A DNA stretch of 64,000 bases. Source: Aeromonas popoffii. GTDB lineage: Bacteria > Pseudomonadota > Gammaproteobacteria > Enterobacterales > Aeromonadaceae. Shown here one piece after another: positions 20,899-31,707 of this stretch (position 1 is its first letter; each line of letters starts with the position of its first letter). The notes beneath the pieces were generated by a model, which was not told where the DNA came from, ran no database searches, and was given only the letters and a program-made list of their open reading frames with translations. The translations under genes and the position numbers were made by a program. The stretch covers positions 1 through 64,000 of the forward strand of contig NZ_CDBI01000014.1 of NCBI RefSeq assembly GCF_000820025.1, in the 5' to 3' direction.

Positions 20899-20939
20899 CT
20901 TCAGGCATCCGATGGCCGTGGCCATCAATGCAGAACGGT

Positions 20940-21302
20940 TCAGGCGTCCAGTTCGACCAGTGCCTTGGCCAATTCTATGGGTTCGAGCTCCTGGCCTTCC
21001 AGATCGGCATTCCAGTTCGGGCCGATCAGCACATCGTCCTCGTCCAGATCGTTGATCCAGATGTCGAGGAACTCTTCCAGTTCGATCACTTCCGGCTCGT
21101 AGTCGGCCCACTCGTCCACACAATGCAGGCGGGCATCGACCTCGGCCGACCAGAGCGGCATCACATCGGCATCTTCAAATTCGGCAGAGCGGCAGACGAC
21201 CCAGTCTTCACCGTAACGCAAGCCCCACACCTGACCCGACTCGCGGACTTCTTCGATGAACAGTTGGAAATTGGCGTCAAGATTGTCAGTTAACTTACTC
21301 AT
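20940..21302 (-). CDS. DUF2750 family protein
   Basis: Small acidic cytoplasmic protein of 120 aa that matches the DUF2750 pattern: an N-terminal helix with FIEEVRESGQVWGL, then WVVCRSAEFEDADVMPLWS and an acidic C-terminus. Function unknown. The ATG at 21302 has a purine-rich AAAGAGAGAG upstream. It is a single-gene unit with its own terminator. Confidence 0.8.
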   Translation of the reverse strand: MSKLTDNLDANFQLFIEEVRESGQVWGLRYGEDWVVCRSAEFEDADVMPLWSAEVDARLHCVDEWADYEPEVIELEEFLDIWINDLDEDDVLIGPNWNADLEGQELEPIELAKALVELDA

Positions 21303-21446
21303 GGGGCTCTCTCTTTATCGGGTGCTGCGGCCACGGCAGTGCCGAGTGGCAATGCGGTGGCCAAATGGTGTCGCAAAAGTGACATGGACTCAAGCATCTT
21401 GGGATTATTCGCACAAAAAACTGCCCGATGCCGTGTTTTACCTGAT

Positions 21447-21471
21447 AAAACGCCTCCCGAAGGAGGCGTTT
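21447..21471 (-). terminator. Terminator after gsk
   Basis: AAACGCCTCC, loop TTCG, GGAGGCGTTTT on the minus strand; GC-rich stem, tetraloop and T run. Confidence 0.9.
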
Positions 21472-21484
21472 GCCATGGCCGGGA

Positions 21485-22789
21485 TCAACGCTCCCAGTAA
21501 ACCTCTTCCAGGCTGTCTTCCTTCTCGGGCAGACCACGAGAGAGGCGCGGGCTGCTCTGGGCCAGCACCTCATAGCTGACCCGGTTGGCGTACTTGCACA
21601 CCTGGGCCAGGGAGGAGTAGGTCAGAAACTCGGACATGTGCTTGGCGGAGTTCGGCACATTCATGCGGTGATAGGCGTTGGCCACCATGTCGTGCAGCAC
21701 GGCAGAAAGCGCGCCATCCCCTGCCCCGTTGGTGTTCTTGATCTTCTCCGGGCCCCCCATGTAAGGGGAGATGTGGGAGTAGATGCGGGCAGGCTTGCGG
21801 CACTTGGCACGGGCCATGGGACGACTGAACTCATACATGTTGAACTCGGGGATGACACCGGGCAGCAGGGTATGAGTGGTCTCGCGCTTGTAGTCTTCCT
21901 CCGTGTAGCTCGCCATGTAAAGGCCGATGGGACCGGCAGTGCAGAGCACCATGTCGGCCCAGTCCAGCGCCTTGTCAGCGGCGCCGAGGGGATCGGCAAT
22001 GCCGGTCAGGGCCTCGGCCTCATCTTCATTCATCGCCAGCACAGTCACGTTCTCGGCGATGAAATCGCGCCACCACTGGGGATTCTCGGCAATGACGAAG
22101 CGGGTGCCCAGCGTCAGCACCACGGGCACGCCAGCCTCGCGGGCGTAGCGCACGGCAGCCATGGCGGCCTCCTTCATGGGAGTGCCATCTTCACCGCGCA
22201 CCAGATAGGCGGTGATCACCAGGGCGGAGGACTCCTTGATGACGGCTTCGGGAATGTGCGCCACATCGAGGTGATCCATCTTGCCGGCGTTGATGCCAAA
22301 GCTGCGCTCACCGCACTCGGTGATGAAGGTGAAGCAGCGACCGACCGGGCCATCCACCGGCTGCAGGTAATCGAGGTTGACGCGGGAAGAGGTGTTGCAC
22401 AGATAGCGGTAGGCGTAGCTGCCGATGCGGATATCCTGGCTCATGACGCCAAGCAGGATGGAGTGGGAATCCGCCAGCACAGAGTAGTTGTGCATGGTGT
22501 TGCCTATGGTGCCACCGGCAAACTCGCTCACCACCATGTTGTTGGCCTTGAGCTCTTCGTAGACCCGTTCGGCCACATCGTCACTGATCACCACCGAGTG
22601 GCCTTTGCTCAGACCATAACGGTTCAGGAAGTCCTCATCCACATGGGCTTCGATGTCCACCAGGGTCTGATCGATTCCCACCACATAGGCTTTGCCAAGT
22701 TCGGTAAGCAGGGGATTTTGCGGGATCAGGGGATCACGCCTGTCGACCGGGAAGTAGTGTTTGGACTTGCGCTGACCGGGAAATTTCAT
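21485..22789 (-). CDS. gsk: Inosine-guanosine kinase
   Basis: Phosphorylates inosine and guanosine to IMP and GMP in purine salvage. The 434-aa protein is the same length as E. coli Gsk and belongs to the PfkB/ribokinase fold: FAGGTIGNTMHN near the N-terminus and the anion-hole and catalytic base motif NTNGAGDGALS near the C-terminus. In E. coli gsk lies close to adk and hemH, and the same neighbourhood is kept here with the MAPEG gene in between. The start MKFPGQRKSK matches the family. Confidence 0.95.
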   Translation of the reverse strand: MKFPGQRKSKHYFPVDRRDPLIPQNPLLTELGKAYVVGIDQTLVDIEAHVDEDFLNRYGLSKGHSVVISDDVAERVYEELKANNMVVSEFAGGTIGNTMHNYSVLADSHSILLGVMSQDIRIGSYAYRYLCNTSSRVNLDYLQPVDGPVGRCFTFITECGERSFGINAGKMDHLDVAHIPEAVIKESSALVITAYLVRGEDGTPMKEAAMAAVRYAREAGVPVVLTLGTRFVIAENPQWWRDFIAENVTVLAMNEDEAEALTGIADPLGAADKALDWADMVLCTAGPIGLYMASYTEEDYKRETTHTLLPGVIPEFNMYEFSRPMARAKCRKPARIYSHISPYMGGPEKIKNTNGAGDGALSAVLHDMVANAYHRMNVPNSAKHMSEFLTYSSLAQVCKYANRVSYEVLAQSSPRLSRGLPEKEDSLEEVYWER

Positions 22790-22924
22790 GGCAATGTTCT
22801 GTGCTCTGGGGGAAAGAGGGGCGGGATTTTAACACAATCCGCCGCGCCGAAAAGTCGCCTGATTAAAATAGGGCGTCAGTATAGACAAGGGCTGCAGAGG
22901 AAAACGTTTATCCCATTCCCATCA

Positions 22925-22953
22925 AAAAACCACTTCACCGTGAAGTGGTTTTT
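22925..22953. terminator. Bidirectional terminator after the MAPEG gene
   Basis: AAAAACCACTTCA and TGAAGTGGTTTTT flank a short CCG loop, giving U-tracts on both strands. Confidence 0.9.
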
Positions 22954-22974
22954 CAGTCAGCAAAGACCAGGAGA

Positions 22975-23370
22975 TCAGCCGAACGAGAGCCCCTGCACCA
23001 GGGCCAGCACGGAGAAGAGTCCCAGCGCCAGCCAGAACAGCAGGGTACCAAACAGCCGTGGCATATTGGGGGCCCTGGGGATCTGGATACCGATGGCATG
23101 CAGTATGCGCCCTACCAGCAGGCAGAGACCGCCAAGATGCAACCAGAGCGCACCGACCCCCGCCAGTTCACACAGGGCCATCAGCAGCAGGGTCAGCGGC
23201 ACGTACTCGGCGAAATTGCCGTGGGCGCGGATCGCAGAGCGCATCTCGGGCGCCTCCCCTTCCCCTATCATCACCTTGAACTGGGCACGGCGCTTGACCA
23301 CCCAGAAGGAGAGCAGCAGGAACAACAGCCCCAGCAGGCCCGCGTAAATCAGCGTGATATGCATCATCAT
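22975..23370 (-). CDS. MAPEG family membrane protein
   Basis: 131 aa with four hydrophobic segments (about 5-23, 55-70, 76-94, 108-126). The segment GNFAEYVPLTLLLMAL after an RAHGN-type motif and the later RILHAIG are typical of the MAPEG family (microsomal glutathione transferase-like) in bacteria. A role in glutathione-dependent detoxification is possible but not shown. The first of three successive ATGs is taken because AAGGAG lies at the right distance. Confidence 0.88.
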   Translation of the reverse strand: MMMHITLIYAGLLGLLFLLLSFWVVKRRAQFKVMIGEGEAPEMRSAIRAHGNFAEYVPLTLLLMALCELAGVGALWLHLGGLCLLVGRILHAIGIQIPRAPNMPRLFGTLLFWLALGLFSVLALVQGLSFG

Positions 23371-23440
23371 GGCACTCCTTATCCTTGGATCTTGAACGCG
23401 GAAAAAACCTGGTCGGCTCGCGCTGCGGGCAAGGTGCTCA

Positions 23441-24415
23441 TCATGCCAGCTCGCGGCAGATGAGGGACACCATCATGCGAATGTGGGCCTGATCGCTGTT
23501 GAGAGCCGGTATGTATTCAAACTGCTCGCCACCGGCGGCCATGAAGATCTCCCGGTTCTGCACCTCGATCTCTTCCAGGGTTTCAAGGCAGTCGGCAGAA
23601 AAGGCCGGGCAAACCACATCGAGCCGCTTGATACCGGTCGCCGGCAAGCCGGCGATGGTCAGGTCCGTGTAGGGCTTGAGCCACTCCTCCTTGCCAAAAC
23701 GGGACTGGAAAGTGGCGGTCCACTGGCCGGCCTCGAGCCCGAGCGCCTCGGCCAGCAGAGAAGCAGTGTGGCGACACTGGTGACCATAGGGGTCGCCTTC
23801 GTTCTCGTAACGCTCCGGAATACCGTGGAACGACATCAGCAGGTGATCTCCCTGCCCGTGCAGCTCCCAATGGCGGCGCACGCTCATGGCCAGCGCCTGA
23901 ATGTATTCGGGGTGGGCATGGTAATCACGAATGAGCCGTACCACCGGCAGGTTGCGCTCTTTCTTCATCGCTTTGGCCCAGGCATCGAACACCGGGGCCG
24001 TGGTGCTGACCGAATATTGCGGATAGAGCGGCAGCAGGATAACCCGGTTGACCCCCTTGGCCTTGAGCGCCTGCCAGCCATCGTTGATGGAGGGCGAGCC
24101 ATAGGTCATGGCCAGCTCCACCGGCACCTCGACCCCTTCCCGCTTGAGCTCCTGCTCCAGCGCCGCGCGCTGCTGCTTGCTTATCACCATCAACGGCGAG
24201 CCCTGCTCTGTCCACACCTGCTGATAAAGCTTGGCCACCCTGGGGGAGCGCGTCGGCAAAATGATAAAGTGGAGCAGCGGGCACCAGAGGTAGCGAGGCA
24301 GGTCGACCACCCGCGGGTCGTGCAGAAACTGGCTGAGAAAGGCCTTGACGGCGGCCGTGGTTGGCGCGGCTGGGGTCCCCAGATTGACCAGCAAGATCCC
24401 GGTTTTCGTGGTCAC
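23441..24415 (-). CDS. hemH: Ferrochelatase
   Basis: Inserts Fe2+ into protoporphyrin IX, the last step of protoheme synthesis, at the inner membrane face. The 324-aa protein starts with GILLVNLGTPAAP, has LPLYPQYS, and carries the catalytic His in MSFHGIPERY and the acidic site in the CPAFSADCLETLEEI segment. It lies directly downstream of adk, as in E. coli, with a terminator-like hairpin in the gap, so it may have its own promoter as well. Confidence 0.96.
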   Translation of the reverse strand: MTTKTGILLVNLGTPAAPTTAAVKAFLSQFLHDPRVVDLPRYLWCPLLHFIILPTRSPRVAKLYQQVWTEQGSPLMVISKQQRAALEQELKREGVEVPVELAMTYGSPSINDGWQALKAKGVNRVILLPLYPQYSVSTTAPVFDAWAKAMKKERNLPVVRLIRDYHAHPEYIQALAMSVRRHWELHGQGDHLLMSFHGIPERYENEGDPYGHQCRHTASLLAEALGLEAGQWTATFQSRFGKEEWLKPYTDLTIAGLPATGIKRLDVVCPAFSADCLETLEEIEVQNREIFMAAGGEQFEYIPALNSDQAHIRMMVSLICRELA

Positions 24416-24448
24416 GTTAGCGTCCTGTCTTCCTGTCTGAATGCAAGA

Positions 24449-24469
24449 AAGGGCCCATGCCGGGCCCTT
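24449..24469 (-). terminator. Terminator-like hairpin between adk and hemH
   Basis: AAGGGCCC and GGGCCCTT pair across a 5-base loop and are followed on the minus strand by TCTTG. The T run is short, so termination may be partial. Confidence 0.65.
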
Positions 24470-24515
24470 GTCTCAAGCACATTGCCCATTGCCATCGGCA
24501 CGAGCCATGGCGGGC

Positions 24516-25220
<705 letters not shown>

Positions 25221-25350
25221 TCATTTTCACAAGCTTGCCCCGTGTGAGTGGCTTATTTTTCACCATGTTACCAAAGCGGCGAGGCGACTCGAGCCGCAGC
25301 GCTACCCTGAAAAAATGAGTGAAAATGCAGCGCCCTCCATAACAAGGAGA

Positions 25351-25378
25351 GGCGCTTGCCCCTTGTCAGGCAAGCGCC
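25351..25378. other. Hairpin in the htpG-adk gap
   Basis: GGCGCTTGCC and GGCAAGCGCC pair across an 8-base loop. No T run follows in the minus direction, so it is not a normal terminator for htpG. It sits between the htpG terminator and adk; role unknown. Confidence 0.5.
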
Positions 25379-25382
25379 ATAT

Positions 25383-25410
25383 AAAAAAGGCCCACTGCAT
25401 GCAGTGGGCC
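25383..25410 (-). terminator. Terminator after htpG
   Basis: GGCCCACTGC AT GCAGTGGGCC followed on the minus strand by six Ts. Confidence 0.9.
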
Positions 25411-25416
25411 GAAACA

Positions 25417-27330
25417 TCATGCCAGGAGTAACAGACGGTTGATACGGGAGACGAAGCTCGCCGGATCATTCAGACCGCCCTGCTCTGCCAGCTGGGCCTG
25501 TTCGTGCAGCAGGGTAACCCACTCGCCGAACAGCGCCTCGTCTTCGATGGTGTCGAGCTTCTTCACCAGCGCATGGTCGGGGTTGAGCTCCAGAATGTAC
25601 TTCTGCTCAGGTACCGGCTGGCCGGCTGCGCGCATCAGCTTGATCATCTGGGTGCTCATGCCGTGATCGTCGGTGACGATGCAGGAGGGTGAATCGGTCA
25701 GACGGTGGGTGACACGCACCTCTTTCACCGCATCGGCCAGGCTCTGCTTGACGCGCGCTACCAGACCGGCGTTGGCCTTCTCGGCCTCTTCTTGCGCCTG
25801 CTTGGATGCCTCGTCCTCCAGCTCGCCGAGATCCAGCTCGCCACGGGTGACGGAGACCAGCTGCTTGCCATCGAACTCGGTCAGGTGGCTCATCAGCCAC
25901 TCGTCGACGCGCTCCCACATCAGCAGCACTTCGACGCCCTTCTTGCGGAAGATCTCGAGGTGCGGGCTGTTCTTGGCGGCAGCGTAGGAGTCAGCAGTGA
26001 TGTAGTAAATCTTCTGCTGGCCTTCCTTCATGCGGCCCACGTAATCCTCGAGAGAGACGGTCTGGGCTTCGCCCTCGCCCGCCGTGCTGGCAAAGCGCAG
26101 CAGTTTGGCGATCTCTTCGCGGTTGGCGTGATCCTCGGCCGGGCCCTCTTTGAGCACGTTGCCGAACTCGCTCCAGAACTTGGCGTACTTCTCGCTGTCA
26201 TCCTTGGCCAGCTTGGCCAGCATGGTCAGCACCCGCTTGGAGCAGGCCTTGCGCAGGGAGACAGTCACCTTGTTGTCTTGCAGAATTTCACGGCTGACGT
26301 TGAGCGGCAGATCGTTGGAGTCCAGCACCCCTTTGACGAAGCGCAGGTAAGCCGGCATAAACTGCTCGGCGTCGTCCATGATGAAGACGCGCTGCACGTA
26401 CAGCTTCAGGCCGTGCTTCTGATCCCGGTTGTAGAGATCGAAGGGGGCACGGGCCGGCACGTAGAGCAGGCTGGTGTACTCCTGCGCCCCTTCCACCCGG
26501 TTGTGACCCCAGAGCAGCGGATCTTCAAAATCGTGGGCGACGTGCTTGTAGAACTCCTGATACTCCTCGTCCTTGATCTCTTTCGGGCTGCGCGTCCACA
26601 GGGCAGTGGCACGGTTGACCTGCTCCCACTCGCCCGGCGTGCCGACGATGGTTTCGCCATCCTCTTCACGGTCCGGGGTGCCCTCTTTGTACATCTCCAC
26701 CGGCACGCTGATGTGGTCGGAATACTTGGCGACCACGGCGCGCAGACGCCAGTCGTCGAGGAACTCACTCTCTTCTGCTCGCAGGTGCAAGATGACGTCG
26801 GTACCACGACCGGCTTTGGTCACATCGGCCACGGTGAAGGAGCCTTCCCCTTCCGATTCCCACTGCACGCCTTGCTCAGGCTCGGTACCGGCGGCGCGGG
26901 ACACCACGGTTACCTTGTCGGCCACGATGAAGGCGGAGTAGAAACCGACCCCGAACTGACCAATCAACTGGGAATCCTTGCCCTGATCACCGGACAAGTT
27001 TTTGAAAAAGTCAGCGGTGCCAGACTTGGCGATGGTACCCAGATGCTCAATCACCTGATCCCGGCTCATACCTATGCCGTTATCGGAGATGGTCAGGGTC
27101 CGATTCTCTTTATCAACCACCAGGCGAACGCGCAACTGGCCGTCGTTTTCAAACAAAGAGGCATCGGAAAGCGCCTTGAAGCGCAGCTTGTCCGCCGCAT
27201 CGGAGGCGTTGGAAATCAGCTCGCGCAGGAACACTTCTTTGTTGGAGTAGAGGCTGTGGGCCATCAGGCTCAGCAGTTGTTTGACTTCAGTCTGAAACCC
27301 GTGGGTTTCGGCATGAACGCTTTGGGTCAT
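25417..27330 (-). CDS. htpG: Chaperone protein HtpG (Hsp90 family)
   Basis: ATP-dependent cytosolic chaperone of 637 aa. The GHKL ATPase motifs are visible: [15 protein letters not shown], read here as ELISNASDA, then the DNGIGMS motif, [10 protein letters not shown] and [10 protein letters not shown]. The middle and dimerisation domains follow. The ATG at 27330 gives the usual start [16 protein letters not shown] with AGGA upstream; eleven further codons upstream are open but unsupported. It stands between recR and adk as in E. coli. Heat-shock control is likely from the family but I could not read a sigma-32 promoter with confidence. Confidence 0.96.
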   Translation of the reverse strand: MTQSVHAETHGFQTEVKQLLSLMAHSLYSNKEVFLRELISNASDAADKLRFKALSDASLFENDGQLRVRLVVDKENRTLTISDNGIGMSRDQVIEHLGTIAKSGTADFFKNLSGDQGKDSQLIGQFGVGFYSAFIVADKVTVVSRAAGTEPEQGVQWESEGEGSFTVADVTKAGRGTDVILHLRAEESEFLDDWRLRAVVAKYSDHISVPVEMYKEGTPDREEDGETIVGTPGEWEQVNRATALWTRSPKEIKDEEYQEFYKHVAHDFEDPLLWGHNRVEGAQEYTSLLYVPARAPFDLYNRDQKHGLKLYVQRVFIMDDAEQFMPAYLRFVKGVLDSNDLPLNVSREILQDNKVTVSLRKACSKRVLTMLAKLAKDDSEKYAKFWSEFGNVLKEGPAEDHANREEIAKLLRFASTAGEGEAQTVSLEDYVGRMKEGQQKIYYITADSYAAAKNSPHLEIFRKKGVEVLLMWERVDEWLMSHLTEFDGKQLVSVTRGELDLGELEDEASKQAQEEAEKANAGLVARVKQSLADAVKEVRVTHRLTDSPSCIVTDDHGMSTQMIKLMRAAGQPVPEQKYILELNPDHALVKKLDTIEDEALFGEWVTLLHEQAQLAEQGGLNDPASFVSRINRLLLLA

Positions 27331-27478
27331 CGACACTATCCTCAGGCGATTCGGGTTGAACACATTCCTGATACAAGATGGGGCCTGGGATCACCATTTC
27401 AAGGGGGACAAGTCTGCTGACGGTGCGAATGGCGATTTTTGCGCCAGCGCACTGACAGACGCAGCCCATCGGCCAAAC

Positions 27479-27501
27479 AAAAAACCCGCCGGGGCGGGTT
27501 T
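27479..27501 (-). terminator. Terminator after recR
   Basis: AAACCCGCCCC GGCGGGTTT followed by Ts on the minus strand. Confidence 0.85.
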
Positions 27502-27525
27502 GAAAAACAAGTGACTGACGCGAAC

Positions 27526-28128
27526 TTAGTTAAGGGGTTGACGCCCCATCAGCGAATGAGAAAGCGTGGTGCCATCCACCAGCTCCAACTCGCCCCCCAC
27601 CGGCACGCCGTGGGCAATCCGGCTCACCTTGACGCCAGCAGCGCGGGCCATGTCGGCTATGTACCAGGCGGTGGCATCCCCTTCTATGGTGGGGTTGGTG
27701 GCCAGGATCAGCTCGCTGATGGACTCCGCCTTCAGACGCCGCTCCAGGATCTCCAGCCCCAGCTCTTCCGGGCCTATGCCATCGAGGGGTGACAGGTGTC
27801 CCATCAGCACAAAGTAACGACCGGAGAACTGGCCTGTGTGCTCGATGGCGGCCACGTCCGCCGGGCTCTCCACCACGCACAGCAGGCCGCTCTCTTCCCG
27901 CTTGGGATTGGTGCAGATCTCGCAAAGCGTGTTTTCGGTGAAGGTGCGGCAATGGCTGCAGTGACCAATCTCGGTCAGCGCCCGGTTGAGCAGCTGGGCC
28001 AGGCGAAAACCGCCACTGCGTTCGCGCTCGAGCAGGGTAAACGCCATGCGCTGGGCCGACTTGGGACCGACCCCCGGCAACACTTGCAGGGCCTTCATCA
28101 TCTCATCCAGCAAGGGGCTGAATTTCAT
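27526..28128 (-). CDS. recR: Recombination protein RecR
   Basis: Works with RecF and RecO in gap repair by homologous recombination. The 200-aa protein has the helix-hairpin-helix [13 protein letters not shown] near residue 20, a four-Cys zinc finger (CSHC and CEIC), and a Toprim domain with CVVE. In E. coli recR follows dnaX and ybaB; here those genes are missing upstream and the gene is preceded by about 195 bp with no supported gene and then fdhD, so the order is rearranged at this point. Confidence 0.96.
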   Translation of the reverse strand: MKFSPLLDEMMKALQVLPGVGPKSAQRMAFTLLERERSGGFRLAQLLNRALTEIGHCSHCRTFTENTLCEICTNPKREESGLLCVVESPADVAAIEHTGQFSGRYFVLMGHLSPLDGIGPEELGLEILERRLKAESISELILATNPTIEGDATAWYIADMARAAGVKVSRIAHGVPVGGELELVDGTTLSHSLMGRQPLN

Positions 28129-28323
28129 GGGCTAAGTATCCTTTGACGCTGTGTCGGCGGGCGGTAACCGCAGGCGGCCCTTGCGGGTGCGGGTTGCTCT
28201 TCGCCCAGCCGAACCAATCTTGTTGGCGCAGGACTATACCCGAGCCGCCCCCCGTCCGCCAATGGCCTTGTGCCTGCCGGCCCGATGACGTCGCCCACCG
28301 CATGAGACGGCACCATGACCACA

Positions 28324-29175
28324 CTACCCCAGCCCGATACGCTGACGGCCGCAGTAGATCTCGGCGCGGCCCGGACGGCAAAACCCCACCAGGGTGAGCC
28401 CGGTCTGCTCGGCCCGCTCGACCGCCAGCTCAGTGGCGGCCGAGATGGCGAGCAAAATCTCCACCCCGGCACTGGCGCACTTTTGCACCATCTCGAAGCT
28501 GGCGCGGCTGGTCACCAGAATGGCGCCATCCCGCCGACCGCTGCGGCACAAATGCCCCACCAGCTTGTCCAGCGCAATATGGCGCCCCACATCCTCACGG
28601 ATGGCGAGAATATTGCCCTCCCCGTCCAGATGCACCGCCGCATGGGTGGCGCCGGTGCGCTGGCCCAATAACTGGAGCGGGCGCAGCGCGGTCAGCACCT
28701 TGTCGATATGACCCACCGCCAGACGCTGGCTGTCGGGCAATCTTGGCTGGCTGCGGATCACCTGATCCAGACTCTCGCTGCCGCAGATGCCGCAACCGGT
28801 GCGGCCCGCCATGGTGCGCCGCTTCTCTTTGAGGCGGTGGACGCAACGATTGGCCAGGGTGATGTGCAGCTCAATCCCCTGACAGCCGTCAATCTGTTCG
28901 ATGTCGTGGATATCGAGCAGGCTGTCGATGATCCCCTCTGAGAGGGAAAAACCGATGGCGAAATCCTCCAGATCGGAGGCCGAGCACATCATGACGCTGT
29001 GGGCGATGCCGTTGTAGACCAGCGCCACTGGCGTCTCGGAGGGCAGTTCCATCTCGCTGTCGCAGGTCAGTGTATCGGCACGGTAGTGCACCACCTCACG
29101 ATGGATGGCGCAGCGGGCCAATTCGCTTTGCTCTGCGTGTTCCTCCGGCAGGCTTGTCTCTGTCTCCCCCCTCAT
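28324..29175 (-). CDS. fdhD: Formate dehydrogenase accessory sulfurtransferase FdhD
   Basis: Transfers sulfur from a cysteine desulfurase to the molybdenum cofactor of formate dehydrogenase, which is needed for activity. The 283-aa protein has the two functional cysteines in the GCGICG motif, the EDVGRHIALDK segment and the late TSRASFEMVQK motif. It overlaps the fhlA stop codon in ATGA, so it is translationally coupled to fhlA. Its client is most likely FdhF encoded 3 kb upstream on the same strand. Confidence 0.94.
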   Translation of the reverse strand: MRGETETSLPEEHAEQSELARCAIHREVVHYRADTLTCDSEMELPSETPVALVYNGIAHSVMMCSASDLEDFAIGFSLSEGIIDSLLDIHDIEQIDGCQGIELHITLANRCVHRLKEKRRTMAGRTGCGICGSESLDQVIRSQPRLPDSQRLAVGHIDKVLTALRPLQLLGQRTGATHAAVHLDGEGNILAIREDVGRHIALDKLVGHLCRSGRRDGAILVTSRASFEMVQKCASAGVEILLAISAATELAVERAEQTGLTLVGFCRPGRAEIYCGRQRIGLG

Positions 29176-31304
29176 GAGGCGACCCCATCGATGATCTCGG
29201 GATCTCTGGCCGAGATACCGAGCCGCTTCATCTTCGACAGCAGGGTGGTGCGTTTCATGCCAAGGCGTGCAGCGGCCCCCCTGTCACCTGCGACGATGCC
29301 GTTGCAATCGCGCAGGGCGGCGATGATCGCCTCGCGCTCATCGGTCGGCGCCTCGTTGGCAAACAGCGGCGAGGCGGGTTCGTCATAGACCAGGGTCTCT
29401 ATCTTGTGATAGCCCTTGAGCGGCATCAGCTCGTCGGGGGAGAGATTGAGCACATGGCCCCGGGTCATCACCACAGCGCGCTCTATGATGTTTTCCAGCT
29501 CGCGAATGTTGCCGTACCAGGGGAGCGACACCAGCATCTTCATGGCATCTGCGGGGATCGAGGTGATGTTGCGGCGCATCCGCTTGGCGATCTTCTTGAT
29601 AAAGAAATTGACCAGCAGCGGTATGTCTTCACGCCGCTCGCGCAGGGGCGGCAGCTCGATGGGAAAGACGTTGAGCCGGTAGTAGAGATCGCTTCTAAAG
29701 CGCTTGTTCTTGACCATGGAGAGCAGATCGCAGTTGGTGGCGGCCACCAGCCGCACATCGATGGCGATGGGGTTGCTGTTGCCGACCCGCTCCAGCTCGT
29801 GCTCCTGCAACACCCGCAAGAGCTTGGGCTGCAAGTCCAGCGGCATGTCCCCCACCTCGTCGAGAAACAGGGTGCCCTTGTGGGCCCGCTCGAAGCGACC
29901 GATGCGCTGGGCCAAGGCGCCGGTGAAGGCCCCCTTCTCGTGGCCGAACAGATCGCTCTCGATAAGCCCGGTGGGAATGGCGGCGCAGTTCACCTTCACC
30001 ATCTCCTGCTCGTGGCGAGCACTCAGCCGATGAATGGCCTGGGCAATCAGCTCCTTGCCGGTGCCGGTTTCCCCCAGGATCAGCACGGAGCAGTCGCTCT
30101 GAGCCACCAGTTTCACCTTCTCCAACACGCTCGCCATGGCGGCGCTTTGATAGATGATGCTGGAGAAATCGGCGTTGGGCTCGATCTCCGCCACCCGGAT
30201 CGTCTTCTCCCTGGCACCGTTGGTGTTGGAGATCTCCTGCTGCGCCTGCACGTTGTTCATGGCAATCGCCGTGCGGGCCGCCACCTGCTCCAGCAGGGAG
30301 ATATCGATGTCGGCAAAAAAGTCCGCATTCGGGTGGGAGAGGATCAAGACCCCCAGCAGATTACCCCGATAGCGCAGCGGCAGAATGCAGGAGCTGTCCG
30401 CATCGGTCGGCAATATCTGGGAGGTGAAGCGGCAACTCGCATCACAGCCGTGGCCCTGATCCCGATAGATGAAAAAGGGTTCGCTGTGGCCAAGCGCCCC
30501 CTGCAAACAGCGCTTCTCGAAACAGGAGTGGTTGATGATACCGGGCTGATCGCACGCCTGCTGATTGACCAGATAGCTCTTGAAACTGTCGGAGGTAGCG
30601 TTGTACTCCGCCAGACACAGGCTGCTGATGGCGAAGTGATGCTGCAAGATGGCAAACAGGCTCTTGGGCAACTCGGCGATGCGCACTAATTTAATCACCG
30701 CATTGGTGACATCCACCAGGATCTTGCAGCTGTCGCGCTCAAGGCGCAGGGAGTTGGCCTGCTCCAGGGTGCGCTCCTTGTCGAGCACGTTTTCGAGCGC
30801 AATGGCGACGATGGCCGCCAGCTGGGTCAGCTTGGCCAACGTCTCCATGGTGAAATTGTCGAGCCGGGTGTTGATAAACTCGACCCCACCAAGATGGCTG
30901 CGGGCGGTGGTGATGGGGAGCTGGCAGTAGGAGCGCAGCCCGGCATAAATGCCTTCTGCCTCAAGGGAGGGGCTGCGATTCTCAAAGTGGGCGGCCGCAA
31001 GCATGATGGCCTGCTCCTGAGCTTCTCGGGTGGGACAAGGGGGAAAGTGCAGTTCTGCCTTGGGGCAGACAAGGTGCTTTGGGCCGGAATGTCCCATGAA
31101 GTAGAAGATGGCCTCCTCACCCGCACCCATGTTGAGGATCAGGTTGACCCGGGTCACGCCGCCAAAGCTTGCATCTATCTTGTTGAGTTTGTGGATAAAA
31201 TCATCGAGCGTCACGGCCGACAGGAGGGATTTGGAGAGCAGGAGGAAACCGTCGTCCCAGATGGGAGAGATCTCGTCCAGGGGGATGGCACTCACATTTA
31301 GCAT
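29172..31304 (-). CDS. fhlA: Sigma-54-dependent activator of formate hydrogenlyase, FhlA-like
   Basis: 710-aa transcription activator. The N-terminal half holds two GAF-type sensor domains (about 25-175 and 205-355), in FhlA the formate-sensing part. The AAA+ domain (about 385-620) has the Walker A GETGTGKE near 411, the GAFTGA loop that contacts sigma-54 near 460, and LFLDEVGDM. A Fis-type helix-turn-helix closes the protein (GDRGAAARLGMKRTTLLSKMKRLG, cut here to its core RLGMKRTTL). There is no receiver domain, so control is by ligand, not phosphorylation. Likely targets are the -24/-12 promoter of hycB and possibly hydN-fdhF. GAGG lies five bases before the ATG. Confidence 0.93.
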   Translation of the reverse strand: MLNVSAIPLDEISPIWDDGFLLLSKSLLSAVTLDDFIHKLNKIDASFGGVTRVNLILNMGAGEEAIFYFMGHSGPKHLVCPKAELHFPPCPTREAQEQAIMLAAAHFENRSPSLEAEGIYAGLRSYCQLPITTARSHLGGVEFINTRLDNFTMETLAKLTQLAAIVAIALENVLDKERTLEQANSLRLERDSCKILVDVTNAVIKLVRIAELPKSLFAILQHHFAISSLCLAEYNATSDSFKSYLVNQQACDQPGIINHSCFEKRCLQGALGHSEPFFIYRDQGHGCDASCRFTSQILPTDADSSCILPLRYRGNLLGVLILSHPNADFFADIDISLLEQVAARTAIAMNNVQAQQEISNTNGAREKTIRVAEIEPNADFSSIIYQSAAMASVLEKVKLVAQSDCSVLILGETGTGKELIAQAIHRLSARHEQEMVKVNCAAIPTGLIESDLFGHEKGAFTGALAQRIGRFERAHKGTLFLDEVGDMPLDLQPKLLRVLQEHELERVGNSNPIAIDVRLVAATNCDLLSMVKNKRFRSDLYYRLNVFPIELPPLRERREDIPLLVNFFIKKIAKRMRRNITSIPADAMKMLVSLPWYGNIRELENIIERAVVMTRGHVLNLSPDELMPLKGYHKIETLVYDEPASPLFANEAPTDEREAIIAALRDCNGIVAGDRGAAARLGMKRTTLLSKMKRLGISARDPEIIDGVAS

Positions 31305-31707
31305 TGCGGCCTCGCGTTATATCGATTTAGTCACCCGTCAGGCTGTCCATGCCATCGCATCACGACCAGATCACGTCACCAACATAAATAGCCGCAGCCC
31401 ATCAAGAGGGCTGCCAATAAGAAAAGCGGTGACGAAACGTGTCGCATGTTGCCATTCCAGAGCGGTTATTAACGAACGACAACAAAAAATAACATTGCTA
31501 TCGGGGGATATATTGGAACGGCGACTTATCATAGATGAGCACTAATTTCATTACAATCCGATTTAATATATCTGATGGCCATATTTAGCCAGTGATGACA
31601 CCAAACCTTGATCCGCATTATGGCGGCCGATAAAACGGCTGTCGTCAACTGTCAGATCTACCCATCGCGGCCCCTGCAGCCGGATCCCGGCCCTCGTTGG
31701 TGGCGAG
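31305..31707. other. Intergenic gap upstream of fhlA
   Basis: About 400 bp, AT-rich in its middle, between fhlA and the small membrane protein gene. It must hold the fhlA promoter. I see no convincing RNA gene, terminator or further reading frame. Confidence 0.5.

Noticed and set aside
21470-23347. A 625-codon open frame on the plus strand
   Set aside because: Antisense to gsk and the MAPEG gene and crosses two terminators.
25351-25378. Second terminator for htpG
   Set aside because: The hairpin is strong but lacks a T run in the minus direction; listed only as a hairpin.
25705-27420. A 571-codon open frame on the plus strand
   Set aside because: Antisense to htpG, which is certain.
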